From the NCBI RefSeq assembly GCF_004348735.1, contig NZ_SMKT01000042.1, positions 1 to 58,630 on the forward strand: DNA of 58,630 nt. Reading direction: 5' to 3'. The number at the start of each line of letters is the position of its first letter. Position 1 is the stretch's first letter. Positions 43,725 through 52,441 of the stretch are shown piece after piece. The notes beneath the pieces were generated by a model. That model was not told where the DNA came from. It ran no database searches and was given only the letters and a program-made list of their open reading frames with translations. The position numbers and the translations under genes are program-made. Source of the stretch: Actinomadura sp. KC06 (GTDB taxonomy: Bacteria; Actinomycetota; Actinomycetes; Streptosporangiales; Streptosporangiaceae).

Positions 43725-45118
43725 TGGATCCCGAAGCGCTGGTCGACCCGCGCACCGGAGTGATCACCCAGATCGTGCACGCCGAGCCCGAGCCGTGGTG
43801 GCCCCGCGGCCTGGACGTGTGCGGCACCCATGTCGCCGACATCGCGAGCCTGCTGCCCTGGCCCGCCGACCGGGTCTCCACCGGCACCGCGTTCGGCGAC
43901 CCGGGACAGGCCCGGCTCAGCGCCATCGGCGAGGCCGTGGAGCGGTACTGCGGCAACTTCGTGCCCGCCGGGCTGCGCCGGGCCGCTCACTCCGAGCTCG
44001 TCGCGGCGGGCGAGAACGCGGTGGACCCGGCCGCCCTGGCGCTGTACTCGGCGGACCAGTACGCCGAACCCGGCTGCCCGTTCACCCCCTTCACCGGCGA
44101 CCTGCCGGTCCTGTGGACGCGAGGCGCGACGCTGCCGTCGCAGGAGCCTGTGTGGGTGCCCGCCTCGCTGGTCTACGTCAACTACCACTACCCGCCACGG
44201 CTGGACGAGCCGATCACCAACTTCGCGATGCTGGCCGGGATCGCCGCGGGGACCGGCGACCGGATGGCCCGCACCGCCGCCCTCGAAGAGATCATCGAAC
44301 GCGACGCCACCGTCATCTGGTGGGCGAACCGGCTGCCCGCCCGTCCCGTCCGCGTCGACGATCCCCGGCTGGCCCCGATCCTGACGCCCGAGCCCGCCGC
44401 GGGACCGGGCTGGGCACGGGCGGCGGGCGCGCGGGGACCGTGCCGGTACCGGCTGGTGGCGCTGCCGACCGTGTTCGACGTCGCCGTCCTCGGCGTCCTG
44501 CTGGAGGACCCCGAGCACGAGCTGGCGGTGTTCGGGGTGGCGGCACGGCCCGACCCCGCCGCCGCGGCGCGCAAGGCGCTGGCCGAGGCGGTCACCCTGC
44601 GCCGCTACGCGCTCGGGCTGCTCGACCGGGACGGCGACATCTGGACGTCCGCGCGCGAGGGCACCATCCCGATCGAGTTCTTCCACCCGCACCGCCCGGA
44701 CCGCCGGTACGCCGACTCCTATCGCGCCGACTTCCGGGACGTGACCGACCTCGCCTGCCACAGCCAGATCTGGCTCGACCCCCGCATGCGGCCCCACCTG
44801 GAGCCCATCACCGGCGATCACCCGCCCCTCGGCCTGGAGGAGCTGCCCTCCCACGGCGGCGATCCCTACGACCTGTACCTCGGGAGGCTCGCCGCGGCCG
44901 GTCTGACCGCCCACGCCGTGGACCTCACCACCCCCGACGTCGCGGCCGCCGGGTTCCGGGCGGCGCGCGTGGTGGTGCCCGGCGCCTACTCGAACGCGCC
45001 CGCCGCGTTCCCCTTCCTCGGCGGGACGCGGCTGCGCACCGATCCGGTCCGGCTCGGCCTGCGGCGAGCCCCGATCCGCGAGGACGAGATCAACCTCGTC
45101 CCGCTGCCGCACACGTGA
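43724..45118 (+). CDS. YcaO-family cyclodehydratase, first copy
   Basis: 464 residues from ATG 43724. ATP motifs are intact: SAIGEAVERYCGN (about 66-78), ALEEIIERDATVIWW (about 186-200) and RKALAEAVTLRRY (about 284-296). The C-terminus is PLPHT, like other YcaO tails. It should phosphorylate and cyclise a Ser/Thr (no Cys is available in the precursor), giving oxazoline. Overlaps the second YcaO gene by GTGA. Confidence 0.85.
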   Translation: MDPEALVDPRTGVITQIVHAEPEPWWPRGLDVCGTHVADIASLLPWPADRVSTGTAFGDPGQARLSAIGEAVERYCGNFVPAGLRRAAHSELVAAGENAVDPAALALYSADQYAEPGCPFTPFTGDLPVLWTRGATLPSQEPVWVPASLVYVNYHYPPRLDEPITNFAMLAGIAAGTGDRMARTAALEEIIERDATVIWWANRLPARPVRVDDPRLAPILTPEPAAGPGWARAAGARGPCRYRLVALPTVFDVAVLGVLLEDPEHELAVFGVAARPDPAAAARKALAEAVTLRRYALGLLDRDGDIWTSAREGTIPIEFFHPHRPDRRYADSYRADFRDVTDLACHSQIWLDPRMRPHLEPITGDHPPLGLEELPSHGGDPYDLYLGRLAAAGLTAHAVDLTTPDVAAAGFRAARVVVPGAYSNAPAAFPFLGGTRLRTDPVRLGLRRAPIREDEINLVPLPHT

Positions 45119-46347
45119 ACGCCGGGCTGCTGGACCCGCGCTGCGGGCCGGTGCGGACGCTCGACACCGGCCGCAGCCACGGGGTGCTGCACATCGCGAC
45201 CGCCGAACTGGCCGCCACCGACGCCTTCGCGCTGCCGCTCGGCAACCCGGTGGTCGGCGGCACCTCGTGGACGAGCCCGGACGAGGCCGCCCGCCGCGCC
45301 CTCGGTGAGGCCGCCGAACGCTACGCGGGCCATCTGGTCCCGGCCGGACGGCTGCTGCGCTCCCCTTGGCGGCGGCTCGGCGCTGCAGCTTTGGATCCTT
45401 CGACGCTGGCGTTGTATTCGCCCGTCCAGCATGAGCGCCCCGGGTTCCCGTTCGCGGGTCTGGACGGCGACAGCCCGATCCGCTGGGTCTCGGGCCGTAC
45501 CGCGGCCGGTACCGAATGCCTGGTCCCGGCGTCGCTGGTGTGGCTGGCTCCCGGCGAGCACGCCGAGGTCGGCGGGCGTCCGGCTCACCTGCCGGTGGCG
45601 GCGGGCATCGCCGCCGGACCGACCCTGGAGGCCGCCCGCGCGGCCGCCCTGGCCGAGGTCGTCGAACGGCATGCGCTGGCCACCGCCTGGCACGGGCACC
45701 GAGCGTTTCCTCCCCTGGCGGGGCCGCCACTGCCCGTCCCGGACGGTGTGCGGCTCCGCTGGTTCCAGGTACCGAACCTTGTGGGCGCGCCGGTCGTCCT
45801 GTGCGTCGCGCAGGGCGACGGCGACCGGTTGGGCGCCGGCTGCGCGCTCGTCCCAGACGCTCGCGATCCGGTCGCCGCCGCCGGGGCGAAGGCGACCGCC
45901 GAGGCGCTGGTGTCGCTCGACACGCTGGACGCGGTGATCGACGGGTTGCCCGAATGGTCCGGCGTGCTCAAACCCCACCGCCACGACCGGCGCTACGCCG
46001 ACGCCTACCTGCCCGACCTGTCCGACGCCACCGACCTGGCCTGCACCCTCCAGTTGCTGGCCGACCCCCGCATCGCCGGACGGGTCGTCGCCCGCCTGGC
46101 GGACGGGCGACCCGAAGGCCACTGGCGGCCCGGCCGGATCGACCTCGACGCCGCGCTGGCCGCCCGCGGCCTGCCGGTCGTGACCGTCGACCTCACCCCT
46201 CCCGACCTGGACCGGCTCGGCCTGGCCGTCGCGCGCGTCGTCGTGCCCGGGCTGCGCTCCACCGGGCCCGCCGCCTTCCCGCTCCTAGGGGACGGCGCCG
46301 AACCCCTTCCCCCCGACCCCGAATCGCTGCCGGTGCCCCATGCCTGA
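45115..46347 (+). CDS. YcaO-family cyclodehydratase, second copy
   Basis: 410 residues from GTG 45115. Motifs: RRALGEAAERYAGH, AAALAEVVERHALATAW and KATAEALVSLDT; the last lacks the second acidic residue pattern of the first copy. The shared stretch HRHDRRYADAYLPDLSDATDL parallels HRPDRRYADSYRADFRDVTDL of copy one, so they arose by duplication. One may be regulatory or act at another site of the peptide. The tail ends LPVPHA. Confidence 0.85.
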   Translation: MNAGLLDPRCGPVRTLDTGRSHGVLHIATAELAATDAFALPLGNPVVGGTSWTSPDEAARRALGEAAERYAGHLVPAGRLLRSPWRRLGAAALDPSTLALYSPVQHERPGFPFAGLDGDSPIRWVSGRTAAGTECLVPASLVWLAPGEHAEVGGRPAHLPVAAGIAAGPTLEAARAAALAEVVERHALATAWHGHRAFPPLAGPPLPVPDGVRLRWFQVPNLVGAPVVLCVAQGDGDRLGAGCALVPDARDPVAAAGAKATAEALVSLDTLDAVIDGLPEWSGVLKPHRHDRRYADAYLPDLSDATDLACTLQLLADPRIAGRVVARLADGRPEGHWRPGRIDLDAALAARGLPVVTVDLTPPDLDRLGLAVARVVVPGLRSTGPAAFPLLGDGAEPLPPDPESLPVPHA

Positions 46348-46362
46348 AAAGGAAACCCCCCG

Positions 46363-47319
46363 ATGAAGAAGATCGCCTCCATCGCGCCCGCCGTCGCGAC
46401 CGTCCTGCTGATGACCACGGCGACGGCGTGCGGCGGCTCGGACGGCACGAACGCCGCCGCGTCCTCCGCCCCGGTCACCGCCCGCAACTGCGGCGCCGAC
46501 TACACCTTCACCGCCGCCCCCCAGCGGGTGGTCGCCTCCAGCACTCCGGCCACCGAGGTCCTGCTGGCGCTCGGCCTTCGCGACAAGCTGGCGGGCACCG
46601 TGGCCGCCAAGGACATCGTCCCCGAGTACGCCGACGACCTGCGGGGCGTCAAGGTCATCGCCGAGAGCGCGTTCCCGCCGCCGTCCAAGGAGGTCGTCTA
46701 CTCCGCCGACCCCGACCTCGTGGTCAGCGGCTATCCCGACGACTACGGCCCCAAGGCCATGGGCGACCGCGCCGTCCTGCGCAAGGAGGGCGTCAACACC
46801 TACCTGCTGTCGGCCAACTGCCCCGGCCACAAGGCCAAGATCGAGGACGTCTACACCGACGTGCGCGCCCTCGCCGCGGTGTTCGGCGTCCAGGACCGCG
46901 GCGAAGCGCTGGCGGCCAAGCTCCAAGCCGAGATCAACGCCGTCAAGGCGGTCCCGGGGTCGCTCAAGGTCTTCGACTACGCGGGCGGCAAGGAGAAGCC
47001 CACCACGGCCGGTTCCTCGGCCCTGGTCGACGACCTGATCCGCCGCGCCGGCGGCACCGGCATCTTCCCCGAGGTCACCTCCTTCAAGCAGGTGAGCTGG
47101 GAGGAGGTCGTCAAGCGGAACCCCGACGCCATCCTCGTCGAGGACCAGGCGTTCGAACCCGCCGACAAGGCCATCGCCTGGATGAAGACCTACGGCCCCA
47201 TCAAGGACGTGACCGCGGTCAAGGAGAACCGGTTCATCGTCGTCCCGGTCAACGACACCCAGCCGGGCGTCCGCGGCGGGCGCGCCCTGAAGACCCTCGC
47301 AGAGGGGCTCGCCCGGTGA
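46363..47319 (+). CDS. Metal/siderophore-type substrate-binding lipoprotein
   Basis: 318 residues, ATG 46363 after AAAAGGAAA. Lipobox at TTATACGG (Cys about residue 23). Mature part RNCGADYTFTAAPQRVVASS, ATEVLLALGLRDKLAGTVAA is the FecB/BtuF-like fold. In this setting the cargo is probably a metal-loaded modified peptide or a corrinoid. A paralogue lies at 23861-24928. Confidence 0.8.
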   Translation: MKKIASIAPAVATVLLMTTATACGGSDGTNAAASSAPVTARNCGADYTFTAAPQRVVASSTPATEVLLALGLRDKLAGTVAAKDIVPEYADDLRGVKVIAESAFPPPSKEVVYSADPDLVVSGYPDDYGPKAMGDRAVLRKEGVNTYLLSANCPGHKAKIEDVYTDVRALAAVFGVQDRGEALAAKLQAEINAVKAVPGSLKVFDYAGGKEKPTTAGSSALVDDLIRRAGGTGIFPEVTSFKQVSWEEVVKRNPDAILVEDQAFEPADKAIAWMKTYGPIKDVTAVKENRFIVVPVNDTQPGVRGGRALKTLAEGLAR

Positions 47320-48410
47320 CGGTCAAGGCCCCCGACGCCCGGCGGGGTCCGCGGCACCAGGCCCCCCGGCAGCCGGCGGTCCGGCGCGCCGCGCTGCCCG
47401 CCCTGGTCGGCGGCCTCGCGGCCGTCCTGGCGCTGTCAATGGTCGCCGCGGTCGGGCTGGGGCCGGTGTCCATCCCCTTCGGCGACGTCGCCCAGGTGAT
47501 CGGCCACCGCTACCTGCCCGGCCTGGTGGACACGGCCCCCACCGGACCGCGGGCGGTGATCGTCCTGGACATCCGGCTGCCCCGGGTCCTGCTCGGGGCC
47601 GCCGTCGGCGCCGGGCTGGCCGCCGTGGGCACCGTGCTCCAGGCGGTGCTGCGCAACCCGCTCGCCGACCCCTACCTCATCGGCGCCAGCTCGGGCGCCT
47701 CCTTCGGCGCGGTCCTGGTCATCATCGCCGGCCTCGCCCCGTTCGGGACGCTCTCCCTCCCGGTCGCCGCCTTCCTCGGCGCGATGGCGACGTTCTCCAT
47801 GGTCATGCTGCTGGCCGGCGGCCGCGGGCTGCTCGCGCCGACCCGGCTCATCCTGGCCGGGGTCGCGGTCGCCGCGTTCACCGAGGCCATCACCCACTAC
47901 CTGGTGCTGACCTCCCCGGACAAGGACGTCCGCTCGGCCATGTTCTGGATGCTCGGCGGGCTCGGCGGCACCCAGTGGCGCGACATCGGCGTCCCGATCG
48001 CCGTCGTCACCGCGGGCGCCCTGTGGTTCTGGACGCAGAGCGGGCGGCTCAACGCGCTCGTCCTCGGCGAGGAGGGCGCCACCAGCCTCGGCCTGGAGGT
48101 CCACCGCGTCCGGCGGCGCCTCATCATCGGCTGCGCCCTGGTCATCGGCGCCGTCGTCGCCGTCAGCGGCGGCATCGGTTTCGTCGCCCTGATGGTCCCG
48201 CACGCGGTCCGCCTGGTCGTCGGCGGCGACAACCGCCGCGTCCTGCCGCTGGCCGCCCTGACCGGCGCGATCCTGCTGGTCTGGGTGGACGTCGGCGCCC
48301 GCATGCTCAACCAGCCCGACGAGATCCCGATCGGGGTGATCACCGCCGTGCTCGGCGCGCCGTTCTTCCTCGTCCTGCTGCGCCGCGCGGACCGCCGGAG
48401 GTGGCAGTGA
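47316..48410 (+). CDS. FecCD-family ABC importer permease
   Basis: 364 residues from GTG 47316 (GTGA overlap). About ten helices; DIRLPRVLLGAAVGAGLAAV, QAVLRNPLADPYLIGASSGA and GGIGFVALMVPHAVRLVVG are family blocks. It pairs with the ATPase at 48407. Sequence differs enough from the 22779-23864 permease to be a separate importer. Confidence 0.88.
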   Translation: MTVKAPDARRGPRHQAPRQPAVRRAALPALVGGLAAVLALSMVAAVGLGPVSIPFGDVAQVIGHRYLPGLVDTAPTGPRAVIVLDIRLPRVLLGAAVGAGLAAVGTVLQAVLRNPLADPYLIGASSGASFGAVLVIIAGLAPFGTLSLPVAAFLGAMATFSMVMLLAGGRGLLAPTRLILAGVAVAAFTEAITHYLVLTSPDKDVRSAMFWMLGGLGGTQWRDIGVPIAVVTAGALWFWTQSGRLNALVLGEEGATSLGLEVHRVRRRLIIGCALVIGAVVAVSGGIGFVALMVPHAVRLVVGGDNRRVLPLAALTGAILLVWVDVGARMLNQPDEIPIGVITAVLGAPFFLVLLRRADRRRWQ

Positions 48411-49198
48411 CCCCCGTCTCCGTCGAGATCGACAACCTGGCCTGGGCTCCCGCGCGCCTGTCGGACATCACCCTGCACGTGCCGCCCGGCCAGATCACCG
48501 GGCTCCTCGGCCCGAACGGCAGCGGCAAGTCCAGCCTGCTGCGCTGCGTCTACCGCAGCCTGCGCCCCGACAGCGGCACCGTCCGCGTCGACGGCGCCGA
48601 CGTGTGGCGCACCCCGGCCCGCGCCCTCGCCCGCAAGGTCGCCGTCCTCACCCAGGACGCCCCCGCCGACCTGGAGAACACCGCCGAGCAGATCGTCGCC
48701 CTCGGCCGCATCCCCCACCAGGGCCCCCTCGGCGGCCTGTCGGCCGCCGAACACCGCCTCATCGCCGACGCCATGCGCCGCTGCGCCATCACCGACCTCG
48801 CACACCGCTCCATGGCCACCCTGTCGGGCGGGGAACGGCAGCGCGTCCAGCTCGCCCGCGCGCTCGTCCAGGAACCCCACCTGCTCATCCTGGACGAACC
48901 CACCAACCACCTCGACCTCCACCACCAGGTCGAACTGCTCCGGCTCCTCCGGGGACTCGGCGTCACCGCCCTCATCGCCCTGCACGACCTGCAACTGGCC
49001 GCCGCGGCCTGCGACCGCCTGGTCGTGCTCGACGAGGGCCGCATCGTCGCCGACGGCGCCCCCGCCGACGTGGTCACCGCCGACCTGCTCCGCACGGTCT
49101 ACCAGGTCGACGCCGACATCACCCTGGGCCCCGACGGCCTCCCCCGAATCGCCGTCCGCCTCCACGACCAGCACGACCCCGTCCCCAGCGAGGGATGA
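48407..49198 (+). CDS. ABC importer ATPase, FecE/BtuD type
   Basis: 263 residues from GTG 48407. Walker A GPNGSGKSS, signature LSGGERQRV, Walker B LLILDEPTNHLD, switch LHDLQ. Completes the importer. All genes from 41557 to here are spaced by at most 15 bases and overlap at most junctions, so this is one polycistronic unit. Confidence 0.88.
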   Translation: MTPVSVEIDNLAWAPARLSDITLHVPPGQITGLLGPNGSGKSSLLRCVYRSLRPDSGTVRVDGADVWRTPARALARKVAVLTQDAPADLENTAEQIVALGRIPHQGPLGGLSAAEHRLIADAMRRCAITDLAHRSMATLSGGERQRVQLARALVQEPHLLILDEPTNHLDLHHQVELLRLLRGLGVTALIALHDLQLAAAACDRLVVLDEGRIVADGAPADVVTADLLRTVYQVDADITLGPDGLPRIAVRLHDQHDPVPSEG

Positions 49199-49234
49199 AA
49201 CCGCTCAGCCTGTCCCTCACCGCGACGAGGCCTC

Positions 49235-49588
49235 CTACTCCCGAACCGACGTGACCTGCCGGGAGGGACTGAGGCGCCTCACCCGGCAGACGGCCACGGT
49301 CACCGCGACGGCGAACACGGCCAGGCCGATCCAGATCATGGGCCGCGTAACAGCGGGTTCAGCACCCTCAACGCCGGGGGTGCGGCCGCCGTCACGCCCG
49401 CTGGCGGCCACGGCCAGCACCACGCCGATGGTCGCCGCAGCGCCGACCCGCGCGACAAGGCGGCCCACCCCATCGAGCCTGCCCTGCCCGGGACGGTACG
49501 CAGGAGACAACAGCCTCGTCAGCAGCAGGGCCGCGACGGGCACCTGCAACAACCACACCGTCGTGCGGAACCAGCCGTCGTACCACAC
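49235..49588 (-). CDS. Small membrane protein, possibly 5'-truncated
   Basis: 117 residues from GTG 49588 with three hydrophobic stretches: TTVWLLQVPVAALLLTRLLS, VGAAATIGVVLAVAASG and MIWIGLAVFAVAVTVAVC. Upstream an open frame (AWHTLLNGTN) is cut by a stop after about 15 codons, hinting at a lost N-terminus. No known family. Convergent with the importer ATPase. Confidence 0.5.
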   Translation of the reverse strand: MWYDGWFRTTVWLLQVPVAALLLTRLLSPAYRPGQGRLDGVGRLVARVGAAATIGVVLAVAASGRDGGRTPGVEGAEPAVTRPMIWIGLAVFAVAVTVAVCRVRRLSPSRQVTSVRE

Positions 49589-49759
49589 GTTCGTGCCGTT
49601 CAGCAGGGTGTGCCAAGCGCTGAGGCTTCACTCCGCCGCTGACCGAGAAGCCGCCTCGAAGCCGGGCGCGCAGCATTTGAGCAGGCCGGAAACCAGGTCT
49701 TCGAGTTCAATGCCGGTGAGCACGCGCCTCAGCAGCCAGACGCCGACCAGCCCCGAGGC

Positions 49760-50030
49760 CATGGCGAGGGACCGGAGAGTAGAAGTAGCCGCGATTGGAC
49801 GGATACCACCTGCGTCCAGCCACCTCGACGCGTCCCCTAGTCCCCTTGGCGTCGATGATGCACACCGCATGCGGCATCACCACGGCCAGGTCGACCTCGT
49901 ACATGTCACCGCGGACTGGGAGCTCGATGTTGTGCGGTATCAGCCAGTCGTCGGGCCCGTGGTCACGCAGATGCGCGATGGTCGCGCTCAGCGTCGTTGA
50001 CCGGTGGCCCCCGCCGACGATGTCCGCCAT
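49760..50030 (-). pseudogene. NERD-domain protein, N-terminal fragment
   Basis: From ATG 50030 the minus strand encodes DWLIPHNIELPVRGDMYEVD then LAVVMPHAVCIIDAKGTRGR and RWYPSNRGYFYSPVP, which is the NERD (nuclease-related) domain. After this the frame shifts and ends by 49707 without further family sequence. NERD domains are found in defence-linked kinases and helicases. It is a broken gene start. Confidence 0.6.
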
Positions 50031-50231
50031 GACCTAACCGGACCGCCTTTCCGCCGCTTCGCAGCCCATCTAACATCGCCAGGCCGCGGTTATCCACCGT
50101 GTTGGTCAAGAGCACGACGGAAGTCCCCCACACTGGGTCGCGGGAAGACCGGTTCCGGTCTCCGCTTCGCCTGCGGCCATCCCGGCGGGTTCGAGATACT
50201 CCGTCCACTGGAGCCGCCAAAGGGGAGAGCC

Positions 50232-52439
50232 GTGCCCGATTTCGCGTTGCCCGCCGACATTCCTTTGGGTCCGTTCGAGGGGACGCAGATCAACGTCCAT
50301 GCCGCCAAGGGCAAGAGCGCCCGCCTGCACGCCGACCGATCGTGCTCGTCGTTGCGGACGAAGGACATCCGCTCGCTGACGCTTCCGCTGAACGCCGAGA
50401 CCATCGGACGCATGTGCCGGCATTGCGGCGTATGGGGACGCTGGGCGCGGCCAGGCACCGCGTTGAACGTTTTCCTGCAAGCAATCACAGGAATGGGGCT
50501 GTGCTACGAACTCGCCATCTATTCCGCGCCGGATGACGAGGAGTGTACAGAGGAGGATGTAAGCCGAGCGGTGCTGCGGCTTCGCGAGGGTGATTACCCT
50601 CCCGAAGAGAGCGAAAACGAAGATCTGTGGCCAGAATTCGGAGAAGCTCGCTCCACCAGGGAAGCGGTCTTCCAGCGGTGGGCGAGTGCTGCCGAGAGCC
50701 TCCATCGAGCTCTAACCACCGTCAGGCAGTACCCGTGGCTGGAACCTTGGGCACGGCCGATGCTGGCCCAAAAGAGCGAGTACGTGGAAGCGTCGCGCGA
50801 AACAGCGGCCCGGTTCTGTCGGCCGGAGGCGCTCAAGGTGGCGACCGCGGTATTCCAGACACCGGATCCGGAACTCCCCGCCGAGGATCCAGACTTTTCC
50901 GTTCTGGGTGATGCGACGACCGTAAGATCCCGCCTCCACAGGCTGTGGCTGCGATGGAAGGAGAGCGTCGCATCGGACTGGCTCACGCCGGATCAACACT
51001 CCCTTCTCATTTACGATCTCGAACGCGGCATCGAGCGCAAACGCAAGAAGCGCGATCTGGTTTTAACGCGGGGTGAGGAGCTGATCTCTGAGTGGGTAGC
51101 GCAGGCTCAAGCAAAGGCCGACGCGCATCCGGACCTCATGGGGCAACCGGTCCTCGCACGGGTTCCCAAGAGCGAAACGGATGAAGGACGACACCGCGGC
51201 GACTTCGATGAGTCGGTAACCCACTGGGACCTGGGGGTTCTCGCCACGTACACCGTGGAGGCGGACTGGGGGCGGCGAACCATGCTACTGCGCGTCCCAG
51301 CTGCGATCGGCGAACGGCTGCTCGCGGGTGGCTCCACCCTTGATTGTGAGCCCGGCGACGACGGGCTACCCGCCCCATCGGACACTCGAGAGGGGGACGG
51401 GTCGCTGACACCCGGCATCCTCGACGACGCCCCCGTGGCGGAGCGGCGGCCCATCACAGCAGCACACCTGCGGGCGCTGCGCGCGGCCGACACCCCTGCC
51501 ACCGAGCAACTCGCCATAGTTTTCTCCGCCGAGAACGGCGTTGAGGTCCTGCCCGTGAGTGTCGTTGAGAAGCGATGCGAGACCGGATGGCGCGGAGTCT
51601 TCATTGCGGCCGCTTCGGATCTACCCGCATCGGTGATCGACCCCTGGACGCAACGAATTGCCGAGAAGGACCATGCGGACCCCGAGCGGGTTTGGACGCA
51701 CAGGCATCGGTCGCCTCGTGATCAGGGCTTCGCCCAGCATCTCGGGGTAGCGACGGGCGAGGCGTGGCTTCAGGCCAGCCTCAGCGCGCCTTACCACAGT
51801 GCTGCAGAGCGGGACAGGGCCTTGCGTTGTCTCGCTCTGGCACGGAACGTCGATGACCTGCGAATCCTGGACGACCTCACCGCCTACCGGAACCGCACCA
51901 TTCCCGTCGCGGTATGGAATGCGCTCCTTGCGACAGAGGGACTTGATCTACAACCGTTTCAGCAAGAGAACGAGACCGAATTTCTTGGTGGCGGAATCGG
52001 AGCTCCACTGAGCGTCCTGGCCGACGTGCAGATCTACACCACCGACGCTGACCCAGCCACCATGGGTAAGGGGCATTCACCCTATTGCTCCCACTCAAGG
52101 GGTGCGGGTGTCACCAAATACTATGATCTGCTGACTGCAGCAGACCTGCTCGGGAACGAAGACTTCGACTGGTGTTCGCAGTGCGGCGGGTACGCGCCGC
52201 GCAGGCTCACTGATCCTCAATTGGGCTACTATCGCGCCGCTCATCGCCTTCAGGCGATCGCACAACGACTGCGTAGCGAGCATTCGCAGCCCAATGCCCA
52301 GGAGTTGGCGACCATGAGGTCCGAATTGGACGAGCTTCGTGAGTGGCGCCCCGGGGATGACACCGGCTGGCGAGGCGCTGCGGCACGGCGATGGCGCGCT
52401 ATCGTCCGCGATCTCGTCGCGCGGGCCAGCAAGCGCTAA
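50232..52439 (+). CDS. 735-residue protein with two zinc-knuckle-like clusters, unknown function
   Basis: Start at GTG 50232 with GGGGAGAG upstream. Residues about 35-65 contain HADRSCSSLRTKDI and GRMCRHCGVWG. Residues about 615-660 contain HSPYCSHSRGAG and DFDWCSQCGGYAPRRL, a second Cys/His cluster. The middle is long, helical and charged (e.g. IERKRKKRDLVLTRGEELIS). I do not recognise the family. Codon use looks less extreme in GC than in the B12 genes, consistent with transfer. It lies directly before the AIPR remnant, so a defence or restriction role is a guess. Confidence 0.55.
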   Translation: MPDFALPADIPLGPFEGTQINVHAAKGKSARLHADRSCSSLRTKDIRSLTLPLNAETIGRMCRHCGVWGRWARPGTALNVFLQAITGMGLCYELAIYSAPDDEECTEEDVSRAVLRLREGDYPPEESENEDLWPEFGEARSTREAVFQRWASAAESLHRALTTVRQYPWLEPWARPMLAQKSEYVEASRETAARFCRPEALKVATAVFQTPDPELPAEDPDFSVLGDATTVRSRLHRLWLRWKESVASDWLTPDQHSLLIYDLERGIERKRKKRDLVLTRGEELISEWVAQAQAKADAHPDLMGQPVLARVPKSETDEGRHRGDFDESVTHWDLGVLATYTVEADWGRRTMLLRVPAAIGERLLAGGSTLDCEPGDDGLPAPSDTREGDGSLTPGILDDAPVAERRPITAAHLRALRAADTPATEQLAIVFSAENGVEVLPVSVVEKRCETGWRGVFIAAASDLPASVIDPWTQRIAEKDHADPERVWTHRHRSPRDQGFAQHLGVATGEAWLQASLSAPYHSAAERDRALRCLALARNVDDLRILDDLTAYRNRTIPVAVWNALLATEGLDLQPFQQENETEFLGGGIGAPLSVLADVQIYTTDADPATMGKGHSPYCSHSRGAGVTKYYDLLTAADLLGNEDFDWCSQCGGYAPRRLTDPQLGYYRAAHRLQAIAQRLRSEHSQPNAQELATMRSELDELREWRPGDDTGWRGAAARRWRAIVRDLVARASKR

Positions 52440-52441
52440 CT

